A stretch of DNA of 6,656 nucleotides from the NCBI GenBank assembly GCA_905233865.1, contig CAJOGH010000060.1, positions 1-6,656 of the forward strand. Direction: 5' to 3'. Source of the DNA: an uncultured Atopobiaceae bacterium. GTDB taxonomy: Bacteria > Actinomycetota > Coriobacteriia > Coriobacteriales > Atopobiaceae. Shown piece after piece: positions 1 to 6,656 of the stretch (its first letter is position 1; each line of letters opens with the position of its first letter). The translations under genes were made by a program, and so were the position numbers. A model generated the notes under the pieces. It was given only the letters and a program-made list of their open reading frames with translations, was not told the DNA's origin and searched no databases.

Positions 1-850
1 CTGCGCTTTACCGAGGCCATCGTGGAGGACGGGCGCAACGTGATGCCCGCCGCCATCGTGGTCCCGCTGGTCGTGCGCGACCGCGCCGTGGGCGCCATCA
101 AGTTCTTCTACCGTCGCCGCAACCAGGTCAACCACACGCAGGTGACCATCGCGCGCGGCCTGGGCGAGGTGCTGTCCACGCAGCTGTCCGTCCACGAGCT
201 CGACCGCCAGGCGGAGCTCACGGCGCGTGCGGAGCTCAAGGCGCTCCAGGCCCAGATCAACCCCCACTTCCTCTTTAACACCATCAACACCATCGCCGCC
301 TTCACGCGCACCGACCCCGACCGCGCCCGCTTCCTGCTGCGCGAGTTCGCGAGCTTTTATCGGCAGACGCTGGAGAACTCCGACGCCGCCATCAGCATCG
401 CGCGCGAGCTGGACCAGACGCGCCGCTACCTCACCTTTGAGCACGCCCGCTTTGGCGAGGAACGCATCGTGGAGCGCGAGGTCGTGGAGGAGGGCTGCGA
501 GAAGGTGCCCATCCCGCCCTTTGTCATCCAGCCCGTCGTGGAGAACGCCGTCCGCCACGCCATGCGTGACGAGGGCGCTCTGCACATAGACATCCATGTG
601 GTCACCGATGGCCTGGACGTCCTGGTGGCTGTGGCTGACGACGGCGTGGGCATGTCCGAGAGCGTGGTCCGCTCCCTCCTGGCCGGCGAGCCGGTGGACA
701 TCCAGGTCAATGGCAGGTGCCCTGCGCAACGTGGCGGAGCGCGTCCAGCGCTATTACGGCTCCGGCTCGGGCGTCGACATTGTCTCTCGACCGGAGGAGG
801 GCACCTGTGTGACAATTCGTCTCGCGGGCGCCGCTCACGAAAGTGGTTAA
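1..850 (+). CDS. LytS-type sensor histidine kinase, C-terminal part, with apparent frameshift
   Basis: This is the C-terminal portion of a LytS/YehU-type sensor kinase; the membrane sensor part lies left of the window. In frame 1 the first ~65 residues look like the end of a GAF domain (VPLVVRDRAVGAIKFFY). A His_kinase domain follows, with the phospho-accepting His in QINPHFLFN (codon 265-267), the N box VVENAVRHA (from about 535) and the D box ADDGVGM (634-654). After about position 714 frame 1 turns into arginine/glycine-rich nonsense running to a stop at 933. The expected last ATP-binding motif, GALRNVAERVQRYYGSGSGV, and the ending GTCVTIRL appear instead in frame 2, from about 716 to the stop at 848-850. 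The reading frame is therefore broken by a +1 shift, equal to two missing bases or one extra base. It should phosphorylate the LytTR regulator that follows. The family call is firm; whether this copy is functional or the break is a sequence error is open. Confidence 0.88.
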
Positions 851-891
851 ACTACTGTTATGGCATCTCTGCCACGAGTGCTACCTGTGTT

Positions 892-897
892 GGAGGG
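892..897 (+). promoter_or_regulatory. Ribosome binding site of the response regulator, deciding between TTG 905 and ATG 911
   Basis: GGAGGG is the only good Shine-Dalgarno match upstream of the regulator. It is 7 nt from TTG 905 and 13 nt from ATG 911. It lies downstream of ATG 860, which therefore cannot use it. Spacing favours a TTG start that would add two residues (fMet-Ser); family alignment cannot separate the two. Confidence 0.6.
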
Positions 898-910
898 TTT
901 GGTTTTGAGT

Positions 911-1627
911 ATGAATGCGATGATCGTCGATGACGAGGCTCCTGCCCGCTCTGAGCTGCGGTTCCTTCTTGAGGACAGCGGTCGCGTAAACGAGATTACC
1001 GAGGCCACGGGCGTCCGTGACGCCATCGAGAAGCTCATGGACAACAAGCCAGACGTGATGTTCTTGGACATCTCGATGCCCAAGACGTCCGGTATGGAGC
1101 TCGCGCAGGCGCTCTCCAAGCTCAAGAACCCTCCCGCGGTCGTGTTCGTGACGGCCTACAGCGAGTACGCCGTCAAGGCGTTTGATGTCAACGCGGTCGA
1201 CTACCTGGTCAAGCCCGTGGAGACGGCCCGCCTGGAGCAGGCCCTGGACAAGGTGAGCAGCCGTGTGCGCCCGCAGACGCCCGCCCACAACGCCGTGGAG
1301 CGCATCCCGGTGGAGAAGGGCGGCCGCAAGGTCCTCGTTCCCATTGGCCAGATCCGCTACATCGAGGCCAAGGACGACTACTCCTGCATCTACACCGACA
1401 CCGACCGCTTCCTGTCCACCACCTCGCTCGCGCAGCTGGAGAACAAGCTGTCGCCGCACGGCTTCTTCCGTGTGCACCGCGGCTACATCGTCAACCTCGA
1501 GTTCGTCGAGGACGTCGAGGTGGTGTCCTCCGGCATCCTGCAGCTGGGGCTCAACGGCATCCCCGACAAGAAGATATCCGTCTCGCGCCGCCGTGTGGTG
1601 CAGCTCAAGCGGGCCCTGGGGATATAG
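911..1627 (+). CDS. LytTR-family response regulator
   Basis: Cytoplasmic DNA-binding response regulator, partner of the preceding LytS-type kinase. The receiver domain occupies residues ~1-120. It has the acidic pair D7-D8, phospho-acceptor D53 (VMFLDISMP), T81 in VFVTAYSEYA and K101 in DYLVKPVE, so the complete phosphorylation site is present. A LytTR domain follows at ~130-238, with the typical IRYIEAKDDYSCIYT, FFRVHRGYIVNLEFVE and KKISVSRRRV segments. LytTR proteins bind direct repeats upstream of membrane-linked genes such as lrgAB in other bacteria; the targets here are unknown. Start choice: ATG 911 gives the usual short lead into IVDDEAPARSE. TTG 905 is a real alternative because GGAGGG at 892-897 lies 7 nt before it but 13 nt before ATG 911. 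ATG 860 has no Shine-Dalgarno sequence and is unlikely. The stop is 2 nt before the next gene, so the two are probably co-transcribed. Confidence 0.93.
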   Translation: MNAMIVDDEAPARSELRFLLEDSGRVNEITEATGVRDAIEKLMDNKPDVMFLDISMPKTSGMELAQALSKLKNPPAVVFVTAYSEYAVKAFDVNAVDYLVKPVETARLEQALDKVSSRVRPQTPAHNAVERIPVEKGGRKVLVPIGQIRYIEAKDDYSCIYTDTDRFLSTTSLAQLENKLSPHGFFRVHRGYIVNLEFVEDVEVVSSGILQLGLNGIPDKKISVSRRRVVQLKRALGI

Positions 1628-1629
1628 TC

Positions 1630-2163
1630 ATGTTCGGCTCGATGTTTGGCGGCGATAAGAGCGTTCCCTCCAAGATCATCGCGGCACCCGAGCCCGGCTC
1701 AACCATGCGTATCGACATCGTGAGTGACACCCACGGCTACCTGTCGCCCGAGCTCCTGGAGGAGCTTGCCGGCGCGGACCTCATCGTCCACGCGGGCGAC
1801 TTCTGCTCGCTCGATGACTACAACTACCTCTGCGGCATTGCGCCGCTCCAGGGCTGCCTGGGCAACAACGACTACCGCTACGAGTACCCGCCCGAGGTCG
1901 GCCGCCTGGTGCGCTTTGAGGTCGGCGACACGCGCTGGCAGGTGGCCCACTACCGTGAGGACCTCGACCTCAAGTGCGCCGACGTCGCCGTGTGCGGCCA
2001 CACCCACAAGCCCTACGTGGAGGAGCGTCGCGGCCGCATCGTGCTCAACCCCGGCAGCCCCACCTTCCCGCGTACCACCATGGGCCCCACCATGGCGCGC
2101 GTCATCGTGGGCGAGGGCGGCCGCCTAGTAAGCGCCGACATCATCCAGTTGGGGGAGTCATGA
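1630..2163 (+). CDS. YfcE/MJ0936-family metallophosphoesterase
   Basis: Predicted cytoplasmic, metal-dependent phosphodiesterase/phosphatase of the calcineurin-like superfamily, 177 aa. Metal-binding motifs are in the expected order: SDTHG (D33, H35), HAGD (D57), GNND (N79-D81), a histidine at VAHY (H107) and CGHTHKP (H124, H126), followed by the family ending LNPGSPTFPR. The natural substrate is not set by the sequence; relatives act on phosphodiesters, often with Mn or Ni. ATG 1630 is chosen because GGGGA (1618-1622) sits 7 nt upstream and the gene starts 2 nt after the regulator stop. ATG 1705 (MRIDIVSDTHG) would match the usual family start but has no Shine-Dalgarno sequence. The first 25 residues, rich in Gly/Ser/Pro, are thus an extension of uncertain reality. 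Its stop overlaps the PAP2 start (ATGA), so translation is probably coupled. Confidence 0.9.
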   Translation: MFGSMFGGDKSVPSKIIAAPEPGSTMRIDIVSDTHGYLSPELLEELAGADLIVHAGDFCSLDDYNYLCGIAPLQGCLGNNDYRYEYPPEVGRLVRFEVGDTRWQVAHYREDLDLKCADVAVCGHTHKPYVEERRGRIVLNPGSPTFPRTTMGPTMARVIVGEGGRLVSADIIQLGES

Positions 2164-2894
2164 GCGACGAGGCCCCTCGCAACGAGCGCCCGGCGCCCAA
2201 GCACGCCAAGGCCCGCGAGGTCGGCGGCGGCTTTGCGCGCCTGCTGCGCCGCAACGGCTGGATCCTCATTCCCGTCGTCTGCGTCCTGGCCTTTGCCTTC
2301 GTGCTCACGGAGGTTCTGGGCGGCGACATCGCCCGCTTTGACAACATGGCCTACTACGTCGTTGTCGTGCGCCTGCGCCACGCGTGGCTGACCCCGTTCA
2401 TGGAGTCGTTCACCGCCCTGTGCTCGGGCGTCGTCATCCTCGCCATGCTCGTGGTCATCGGCGCCTTCGCGCCCGGGAGACGTCCGGCGGTGTGTGCTCT
2501 TGTCAACCTGGTGGCCATCGTGGCCATCAACACGCTCATCAAGGAGTTCATCCAGCGCCCGCGCCCCGAGGGCTACCGCCTCATCGCCGAGACGGGCTAC
2601 TCGTTCCCGTCGGGTCACTCCATGGTGTCCATGGCGTTCTACGGCTTTCTTGCCTGGCTGGTCTGGCGCTACGAGCGCAACACCATCGAGCGTTGGTTCT
2701 ACTGCCTCATGATTGCCAGCGCCGTGGTCATGGTGGGCGTGAGCCGCGTGTACCTGGGCGTCCACTACGCCTCCGACGTGCTTGCGGGCTTCCTTGTGGC
2801 CATGGCGTGGCTGGCCATCTACTGCAAGCTCATCGCGCCCATGATTTTGGCCACGCCCCCCGAACGCGAACGCTTGGGAGACGCGGCCAAGTAG
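2160..2894 (+). CDS. PAP2-family membrane phosphatase
   Basis: Integral membrane phosphatase of the type-2 phosphatidic acid phosphatase family, 244 aa. A basic ~30-residue N-terminal tail precedes about six hydrophobic segments (roughly 33-52, 88-104, 108-126, 155-170, 178-195, 205-228). All three PAP2 motifs are intact: KEFIQRPRP (K128, R135, P136), PSGH (S151, H153) and SRVYLGVHYASD (R196, catalytic H202, D206). Family members dephosphorylate phosphatidic acid, phosphatidylglycerol phosphate or undecaprenyl pyrophosphate, with the active site facing outward; which of these applies here cannot be read from the sequence. ATG 2160 overlaps the stop of the phosphoesterase gene, and GGGGGAG at 2151-2157 is the ribosome site, placed rather close. 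It ends the + strand run that begins with the two-component system; no good terminator is visible before the convergent thioredoxin gene. Confidence 0.94.
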   Translation: MSDEAPRNERPAPKHAKAREVGGGFARLLRRNGWILIPVVCVLAFAFVLTEVLGGDIARFDNMAYYVVVVRLRHAWLTPFMESFTALCSGVVILAMLVVIGAFAPGRRPAVCALVNLVAIVAINTLIKEFIQRPRPEGYRLIAETGYSFPSGHSMVSMAFYGFLAWLVWRYERNTIERWFYCLMIASAVVMVGVSRVYLGVHYASDVLAGFLVAMAWLAIYCKLIAPMILATPPERERLGDAAK

Positions 2895-2921
2895 TCGCGC
2901 GTATGTGAGGGGCCCTAAGCC

Positions 2922-3242
2922 TTACAGGTTGGCCTCCAGCTCGGCCTTGAGGGCCGCCTTGGGCGAGTTGCCCACCATCGTGTGAACCGGCTTGCCGTCC
3001 TTGAACAGGATGAGCGTGGGGATGGACACGATGTTGAACCTGGCCGCGACCTCCTGCTCGTCGTCGACATTGCACTTGAACAGGACCATCTTGTCGCTCA
3101 GCTCGTCGGCGATCTCCTCGACCACGGGGCCCAGGGCGCGGCAGGGGCCGCACCAGGACGCCCAGAAGTCCACGAGGACAGGTTTGTCCGAGTTGGCGAT
3201 GATGCCGTCAAACTCCGGCGCGGTGATGTCGTTGGCTGCCAT
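2922..3242 (-). CDS. trxA: Thioredoxin
   Basis: Cytosolic disulfide reductase, 106 aa, the usual thioredoxin length, with a complete fold. It has the active site FWASWCGPCR (C31, C34), the buried acidic residue in VLVDFW, the cis-proline loop SIPT (P75) and the late glycine in FKDGKPV and VGNSPK. It would be reduced by thioredoxin reductase, which is not in the window, and pass electrons to ribonucleotide reductase, peroxiredoxins and similar partners. The ATG reads CAT at 3240-3242 on the + strand. AAGGAG (complement of 3248-3253) lies 5 nt upstream and fixes the start. It is the only minus-strand gene here, facing the PAP2 gene tail-to-tail with 27 bp between stops and sharing its upstream region with the divergent gene at 3379. 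Confidence 0.97.
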   Translation of the reverse strand: MAANDITAPEFDGIIANSDKPVLVDFWASWCGPCRALGPVVEEIADELSDKMVLFKCNVDDEQEVAARFNIVSIPTLILFKDGKPVHTMVGNSPKAALKAELEANL

Positions 3243-3378
3243 TGCTTCTCCTTTGTGCGTGCGGGCCGGGCGGTCCGCTGCTTTTACGTTACGGCACTTT
3301 TACCCACCCCGCGCGCCTTCCAATCACCCGCGCCGCGGTGGTACCGTTAATGGTGCAAAACGAGCGGGAAGGGGTCGC
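3243..3378. promoter_or_regulatory. Divergent intergenic region between trxA and the 3379 gene
   Basis: This 136-bp gap must hold the thioredoxin promoter and probably one for the + strand gene. Seen directly: two copies of CTTTTAC (3281-3287 and 3297-3303, 16 bp start to start), read GTAAAAG on the trxA strand; an inverted repeat CCGCG-C-CGCGG (3328-3338); and an imperfect palindrome ACCGTTAATGGT (3343-3354). A weak trxA-strand promoter could be TTGGAA (complement of 3318-3323) with TAAAAG (complement of 3297-3302), but the spacer is only 15 nt. I cannot assign a firm promoter on either strand. Confidence 0.4.
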
Positions 3379-3936
3379 ATGGCAGGACAGGACTTGAGGG
3401 ACGACATCGCGGCGCACGTGGGCGCTCAGCTGGAGGGACTCGCCGAGCGCGGCGTGTGGGCGTGTGGCAACGCGTGCGCGAGCGTGCTCTTGGTCAAGGG
3501 CCGTCTTTCGGAGGTCGACAAGAGCCAGGCGCCTGCGAGCCTCTTGACCGGGGCGGACGGCAAGGCGCTGCGCGCCGCCCTGGCCGCGCTGGGCTATGCC
3601 CCCGAGGACTGGGCGGGCCTTGCCTGCTGCCGCGTTGACGGCACGCCGCTGGAGCCGCGCCTGCTTCGCGAGGCCGTCACGGGCCTGGACCCCGCCACCG
3701 TCGTCGTCCTGGACGATGACGCTGCCAACGCCTTCCGCGAGGCCTATGCCGATGAGCTCGCCGCTCTGCCCTCGTTTGACGAGGCCATGCTCACCGAGGG
3801 CCTGGTGTCCCATGTGCTGGGCATGCGCGTGCTCAATGTTGGCAACTTTGAGGACTCGCTGGCCTCCGATGCGGAGAAACAACGGTCATGGGCCTACCTC
3901 AAGCGCATCCCGCCCATGGGCGAGCCGTACTAGCGG
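3379..3936 (+). CDS. Uncharacterised protein, possibly uracil-DNA-glycosylase-fold derived
   Basis: A 184-aa soluble protein with no certain assignment. ATG 3379 follows GGGAAGGGG (3366-3374) at 4 nt and is a clear start; the frame is open far upstream, but that part lies over the trxA gene and has no ribosome site. The order of segments recalls family 4 uracil-DNA glycosylases. A hydrophobic strand CASVLLVKG (33-41) is followed by GADGKALRAALAALGYAPEDW (58-78, like the family's AGxLLxxxLxxxGL), then LACCRVDG (81-88), then LDPATVVVLDDDAANAF (103-119, like 'P.vivaLG..A...l'), and a tail DAEKQRSWAYLKRI (164-177, like 'KreaWedLk'). The catalytic GEAPG motif is absent and the four iron-sulfur cysteines are not conserved as a set (Cys at 29, 33, 83, 84). 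If related, it is probably not an active glycosylase. The likeness is from memory of the family, so treat it as a hypothesis. It lies 44 bp before pgi and may be co-transcribed with it. Confidence 0.72.
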
Positions 3937-3980
3937 TATTCTTATTCCGTCTGTGCACGAGCTTGGAGGAAGGGAATCTC

Positions 3981-5675
<1,695 letters not shown>

Positions 5676-5789
5676 GGCTGATTGCGGCACTTGACCGAAA
5701 GGCCTTTGCTCTCGTCGCGCCCGTGCTATAGCGTTTTACTTTGGACGTATACGCGAAGGTCTAGTGCTACCGGAAGGAGTGTTCGTTGC
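5676..5789. other. Intergenic region between pgi and the HPr-like gene
   Basis: The 114-bp gap contains a 10-bp palindrome AAAGGCCTTT (5698-5707) and an 8-bp palindrome CGTATACG (5746-5753). A TATAGC (5727-5732) could be a -10 element, but no matching -35 is found at 16-18 bp; TTGACC at 5691 is 30 bp away. AAGGAG at 5774-5779 serves the next gene. I see no hairpin followed by a T-run, so read-through from pgi is possible. Confidence 0.35.
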
Positions 5790-6041
5790 ATGGTCTATAG
5801 GGATGTGAGGTGTGGTTTGCTTCACGGGCTGCACCTGCTTGCGGCCGTCGAGCTCGTGCGCGTGGCGCGCGGCTTTGACGCACGGGTGAGCCTGCGCACG
5901 CGTCGAGGCACCTTTGACGCAAAGAATCCCCTGGACATCACGAAGGCGTTCATTCGCAAGGGCGACATCGTCACGGTAGTGAGTGAGGGCGAGGACGAGC
6001 GCGACGCCGCCCGTGAGTGCGCCCACTACATAGAGGGCTAG
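5790..6041 (+). CDS. HPr-like protein with altered phosphorylation sites
   Basis: An 83-aa protein of HPr size and pattern. HPr is the small cytosolic phosphocarrier of the sugar phosphotransferase system: enzyme I phosphorylates His15 and, in Gram-positives, HPr kinase phosphorylates Ser46. Here GLHLLAAVELVRVARGFDA fits the first helix, with His exactly at residue 15. The near-invariant Arg17-Pro18 of GxHARPA are Leu and Ala. The Ser46 site (KSxxxxMSLG in normal HPr) reads KNPLDITKAFIRKGD, with Asn at 46. The rest follows the fold: VSLRTRRGTFDAKN, KGDIVTVVSEGEDERDAAREC, ending HYIEG. ATG 5790 has AAGGAG (5774-5779) 10 nt upstream. Without Arg17 and Ser46 it is unlikely to be a normal phosphocarrier; it could be a regulator comparable in idea to Crh, or a weakly active paralogue. 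A normal ptsH elsewhere in the genome would be expected. Family assignment is fairly strong; function is not. Confidence 0.85.
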   Translation: MVYRDVRCGLLHGLHLLAAVELVRVARGFDARVSLRTRRGTFDAKNPLDITKAFIRKGDIVTVVSEGEDERDAARECAHYIEG

Positions 6042-6052
6042 GCCTTCTGTCT

Positions 6053-6066
6053 GCGTCTTCGGACGC
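6053..6066 (+). other. Small UUCG-tetraloop hairpin
   Basis: GCGTC-TTCG-GACGC is a perfect 5-bp stem capped by a C(UUCG)G tetraloop, one of the most stable RNA loops; a T-G wobble (6052/6067) can add a pair. It starts 12 nt after the HPr-like stop and lies 16 nt before the main terminator hairpin. It has no T-run of its own, so it may protect the 3' end or cause pausing, but need not terminate. Confidence 0.6.
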
Positions 6067-6082
6067 GCCCATAGCAACCTGT

Positions 6083-6119
6083 GAGGGGGTCGTGGCAGAG
6101 CAGCTGCGGCCCCCTCTTT
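6083..6119 (+). terminator. Rho-independent terminator after the HPr-like gene
   Basis: GAGGGGGTCGTGGC (6083-6096) pairs along its full 14 bases with GCTGCGGCCCCCTC (6103-6116), including three G-T wobbles, leaving a 6-nt loop AGAGCA. TTT then G follow at 6117-6120. The long GC-rich stem is strong; the T-run is short, as is common in high-GC genomes. It should end transcription from pgi/HPr before ade. Confidence 0.82.
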
Positions 6120-6164
6120 GTGTGCGTGGCGTGCGCTATCCTATGGCATAGAAACCGCGGCGTG

Positions 6165-6169
6165 AGGAG
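6165..6169 (+). promoter_or_regulatory. ade: Ribosome binding site of ade
   Basis: AGGAG lies 4 nt before ATG 6174, within GTGAGGAGC, and fixes the start of the adenine deaminase gene. A TATCCT at 6137-6142 may be a -10 element for this gene, but no -35 at proper spacing is clear. There are only 57 nt between the terminator stem and the start codon, too little for a known purine riboswitch. Confidence 0.55.
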
Positions 6170-6173
6170 CAGC

Positions 6174-6656
6174 ATGGTCAACAGCTTTTGCAAGGTGCCT
6201 CTGAGTGAGTGCAACGGGAAACTGGTGCAGGTTGCGCTTGGCAACGAGCCTGCCGACCTGGTCATCAGGAACGTGCGTCTGGTGAGCGTGACCACCCATG
6301 AGGTTCTGGAGGGCTCTGACATTGCTGTGAGCTGCGGGCGCATTGCCTACGTGGGCACGGGCGGGCATACCGCCGAGCACTGCATCGGGCCGGACACCAA
6401 GGTCGTGGACGGGTGTGGCAAGTACGCCACGCCGTGCTTCTTGGACGGCCACATCCATATAGAGAGCGCCATGGTGGGCGTGAGCGAGTTCGCGCGCGCG
6501 ACCATCCCGCACGGCACGGTGGGCGTCTATGCCGACCCGCACGAGATTGCCAACGTCTGTGGGCTCGAGGGCGTGTGGGCCATGTTCGAGGGCGCCCGGA
6601 ACACGCCGCTCAAGGCCATGATCACCACGCCGTCGTGCGTGCCGGCCGTGGAGGGC
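6174..6656 (+). CDS. ade: Adenine deaminase, N-terminal part
   Basis: The first 161 codons of an adenine deaminase of the amidohydrolase superfamily; the gene continues beyond the right edge (full enzymes are ~570-600 aa). It converts adenine to hypoxanthine and ammonia in purine salvage, using a metal centre in the cytosol. The match is clear: ADLVIRNVRLVSV (first beta-strand domain), KYATPCFLDGHIHIESAM with metal ligands H93 and H95 and the family's IES, then GVYADPHEIANVCG (D121, H123, E124) and ITTPSCVPAVEG, all placed as in E. coli Ade and B. subtilis AdeC. The N-terminus is slightly shorter than E. coli Ade before the common part. Eight cysteines in 161 residues is high but unremarkable for a cytosolic enzyme. 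It is separated from the upstream gene by a strong terminator, so it should have its own promoter. Confidence 0.95.
   Translation, partial: MVNSFCKVPLSECNGKLVQVALGNEPADLVIRNVRLVSVTTHEVLEGSDIAVSCGRIAYVGTGGHTAEHCIGPDTKVVDGCGKYATPCFLDGHIHIESAMVGVSEFARATIPHGTVGVYADPHEIANVCGLEGVWAMFEGARNTPLKAMITTPSCVPAVEG

Noticed and set aside
701..720. Programmed ribosomal frameshift in the kinase
   Set aside because: There is no slippery run, stop codon or obvious downstream pseudoknot at the shift point; a mutation or sequence error is simpler.
710..850. Separate small gene starting at ATG 710
   Set aside because: No usable Shine-Dalgarno precedes it, and the product is just the detached end of the kinase ATPase domain.
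715..933. Frame-1 continuation of the kinase to the stop at 933 as a real C-terminus
   Set aside because: Composition changes abruptly to Arg/Gly/Cys-rich sequence with no family motif, while the proper kinase ending is in frame 2.
2013..2765. Long minus-strand open frame (250 codons) over the phosphoesterase and PAP2 genes
   Set aside because: His/Asp/Arg-rich shadow of two well-identified + strand genes; no motif.
2881..2902. Terminator between the PAP2 and trxA genes
   Set aside because: The stem is only 5 bp with a 12-nt loop, overlaps the PAP2 stop and has no T-run on either strand.
2992..3378. Upstream extension of the 184-aa protein over the trxA gene
   Set aside because: It is an open frame antisense to a clear thioredoxin gene; GGGAAGGGG and ATG 3379 give a good start.
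3888..3980. N-terminal extension of Pgi from ATG 3888
   Set aside because: It overlaps the coding region of the preceding gene, lacks a ribosome site and does not resemble Pgi; ATG 3981 has a strong site.
5691..5732. TTGACC/TATAGC promoter before the HPr-like gene
   Set aside because: The two hexamers are 30 bp apart, far from the 16-18 bp required.
6117..6173. Purine riboswitch before ade
   Set aside because: Only 57 nt remain after the terminator stem, and no three-helix aptamer pattern is visible.

Overview
The window is GC-rich bacterial chromosome, densely packed with mostly co-directional genes. The LytS/LytTR pair, Shine-Dalgarno-led genes, high-GC codon use with frequent TTT before G, and the style of the proteins suggest an actinobacterium. 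The class Coriobacteriia (Olsenella/Atopobium/Collinsella-like) is my best guess, but this is inferred from overall look and not from a marker gene.

Layout. Positions 1-2894 hold a tight + strand run: the C-terminal part of a LytS-type sensor histidine kinase (entering from the left edge, with an apparent frameshift near 709-718), a LytTR-type response regulator, a YfcE/MJ0936-type metallophosphoesterase (2-nt gap) and a six-helix PAP2 membrane phosphatase (ATGA stop/start overlap). The spacing suggests one transcript. A thioredoxin gene (2922-3242) is the only minus-strand gene and converges on the PAP2 gene across 27 bp. A 136-bp divergent intergenic region separates it from a 184-aa protein (3379-3936) that looks like a worn-down relative of the family 4 uracil-DNA glycosylase fold. 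Then come glucose-6-phosphate isomerase (3981-5675), a small HPr-like protein that keeps His15 but has lost the residues around it and Ser46 (5790-6041), a strong hairpin terminator (6083-6119), and the start of adenine deaminase (6174 to the right edge).

Function. The left block joins envelope signalling (LytS/LytTR) to two phosphatases, one predicted cytosolic and one in the membrane. This hints at, but does not show, a link to phospholipid or undecaprenyl-carrier metabolism. The right block is housekeeping: redox (thioredoxin), glycolysis (Pgi), a possible PTS-related regulator (HPr-like) and purine salvage (Ade). I see no mobile element, CRISPR array, tRNA or rRNA. The points most worth a second look are the kinase frameshift, the non-canonical HPr and the glycosylase-like hypothetical protein. 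I do not see a clearly new multi-gene system.
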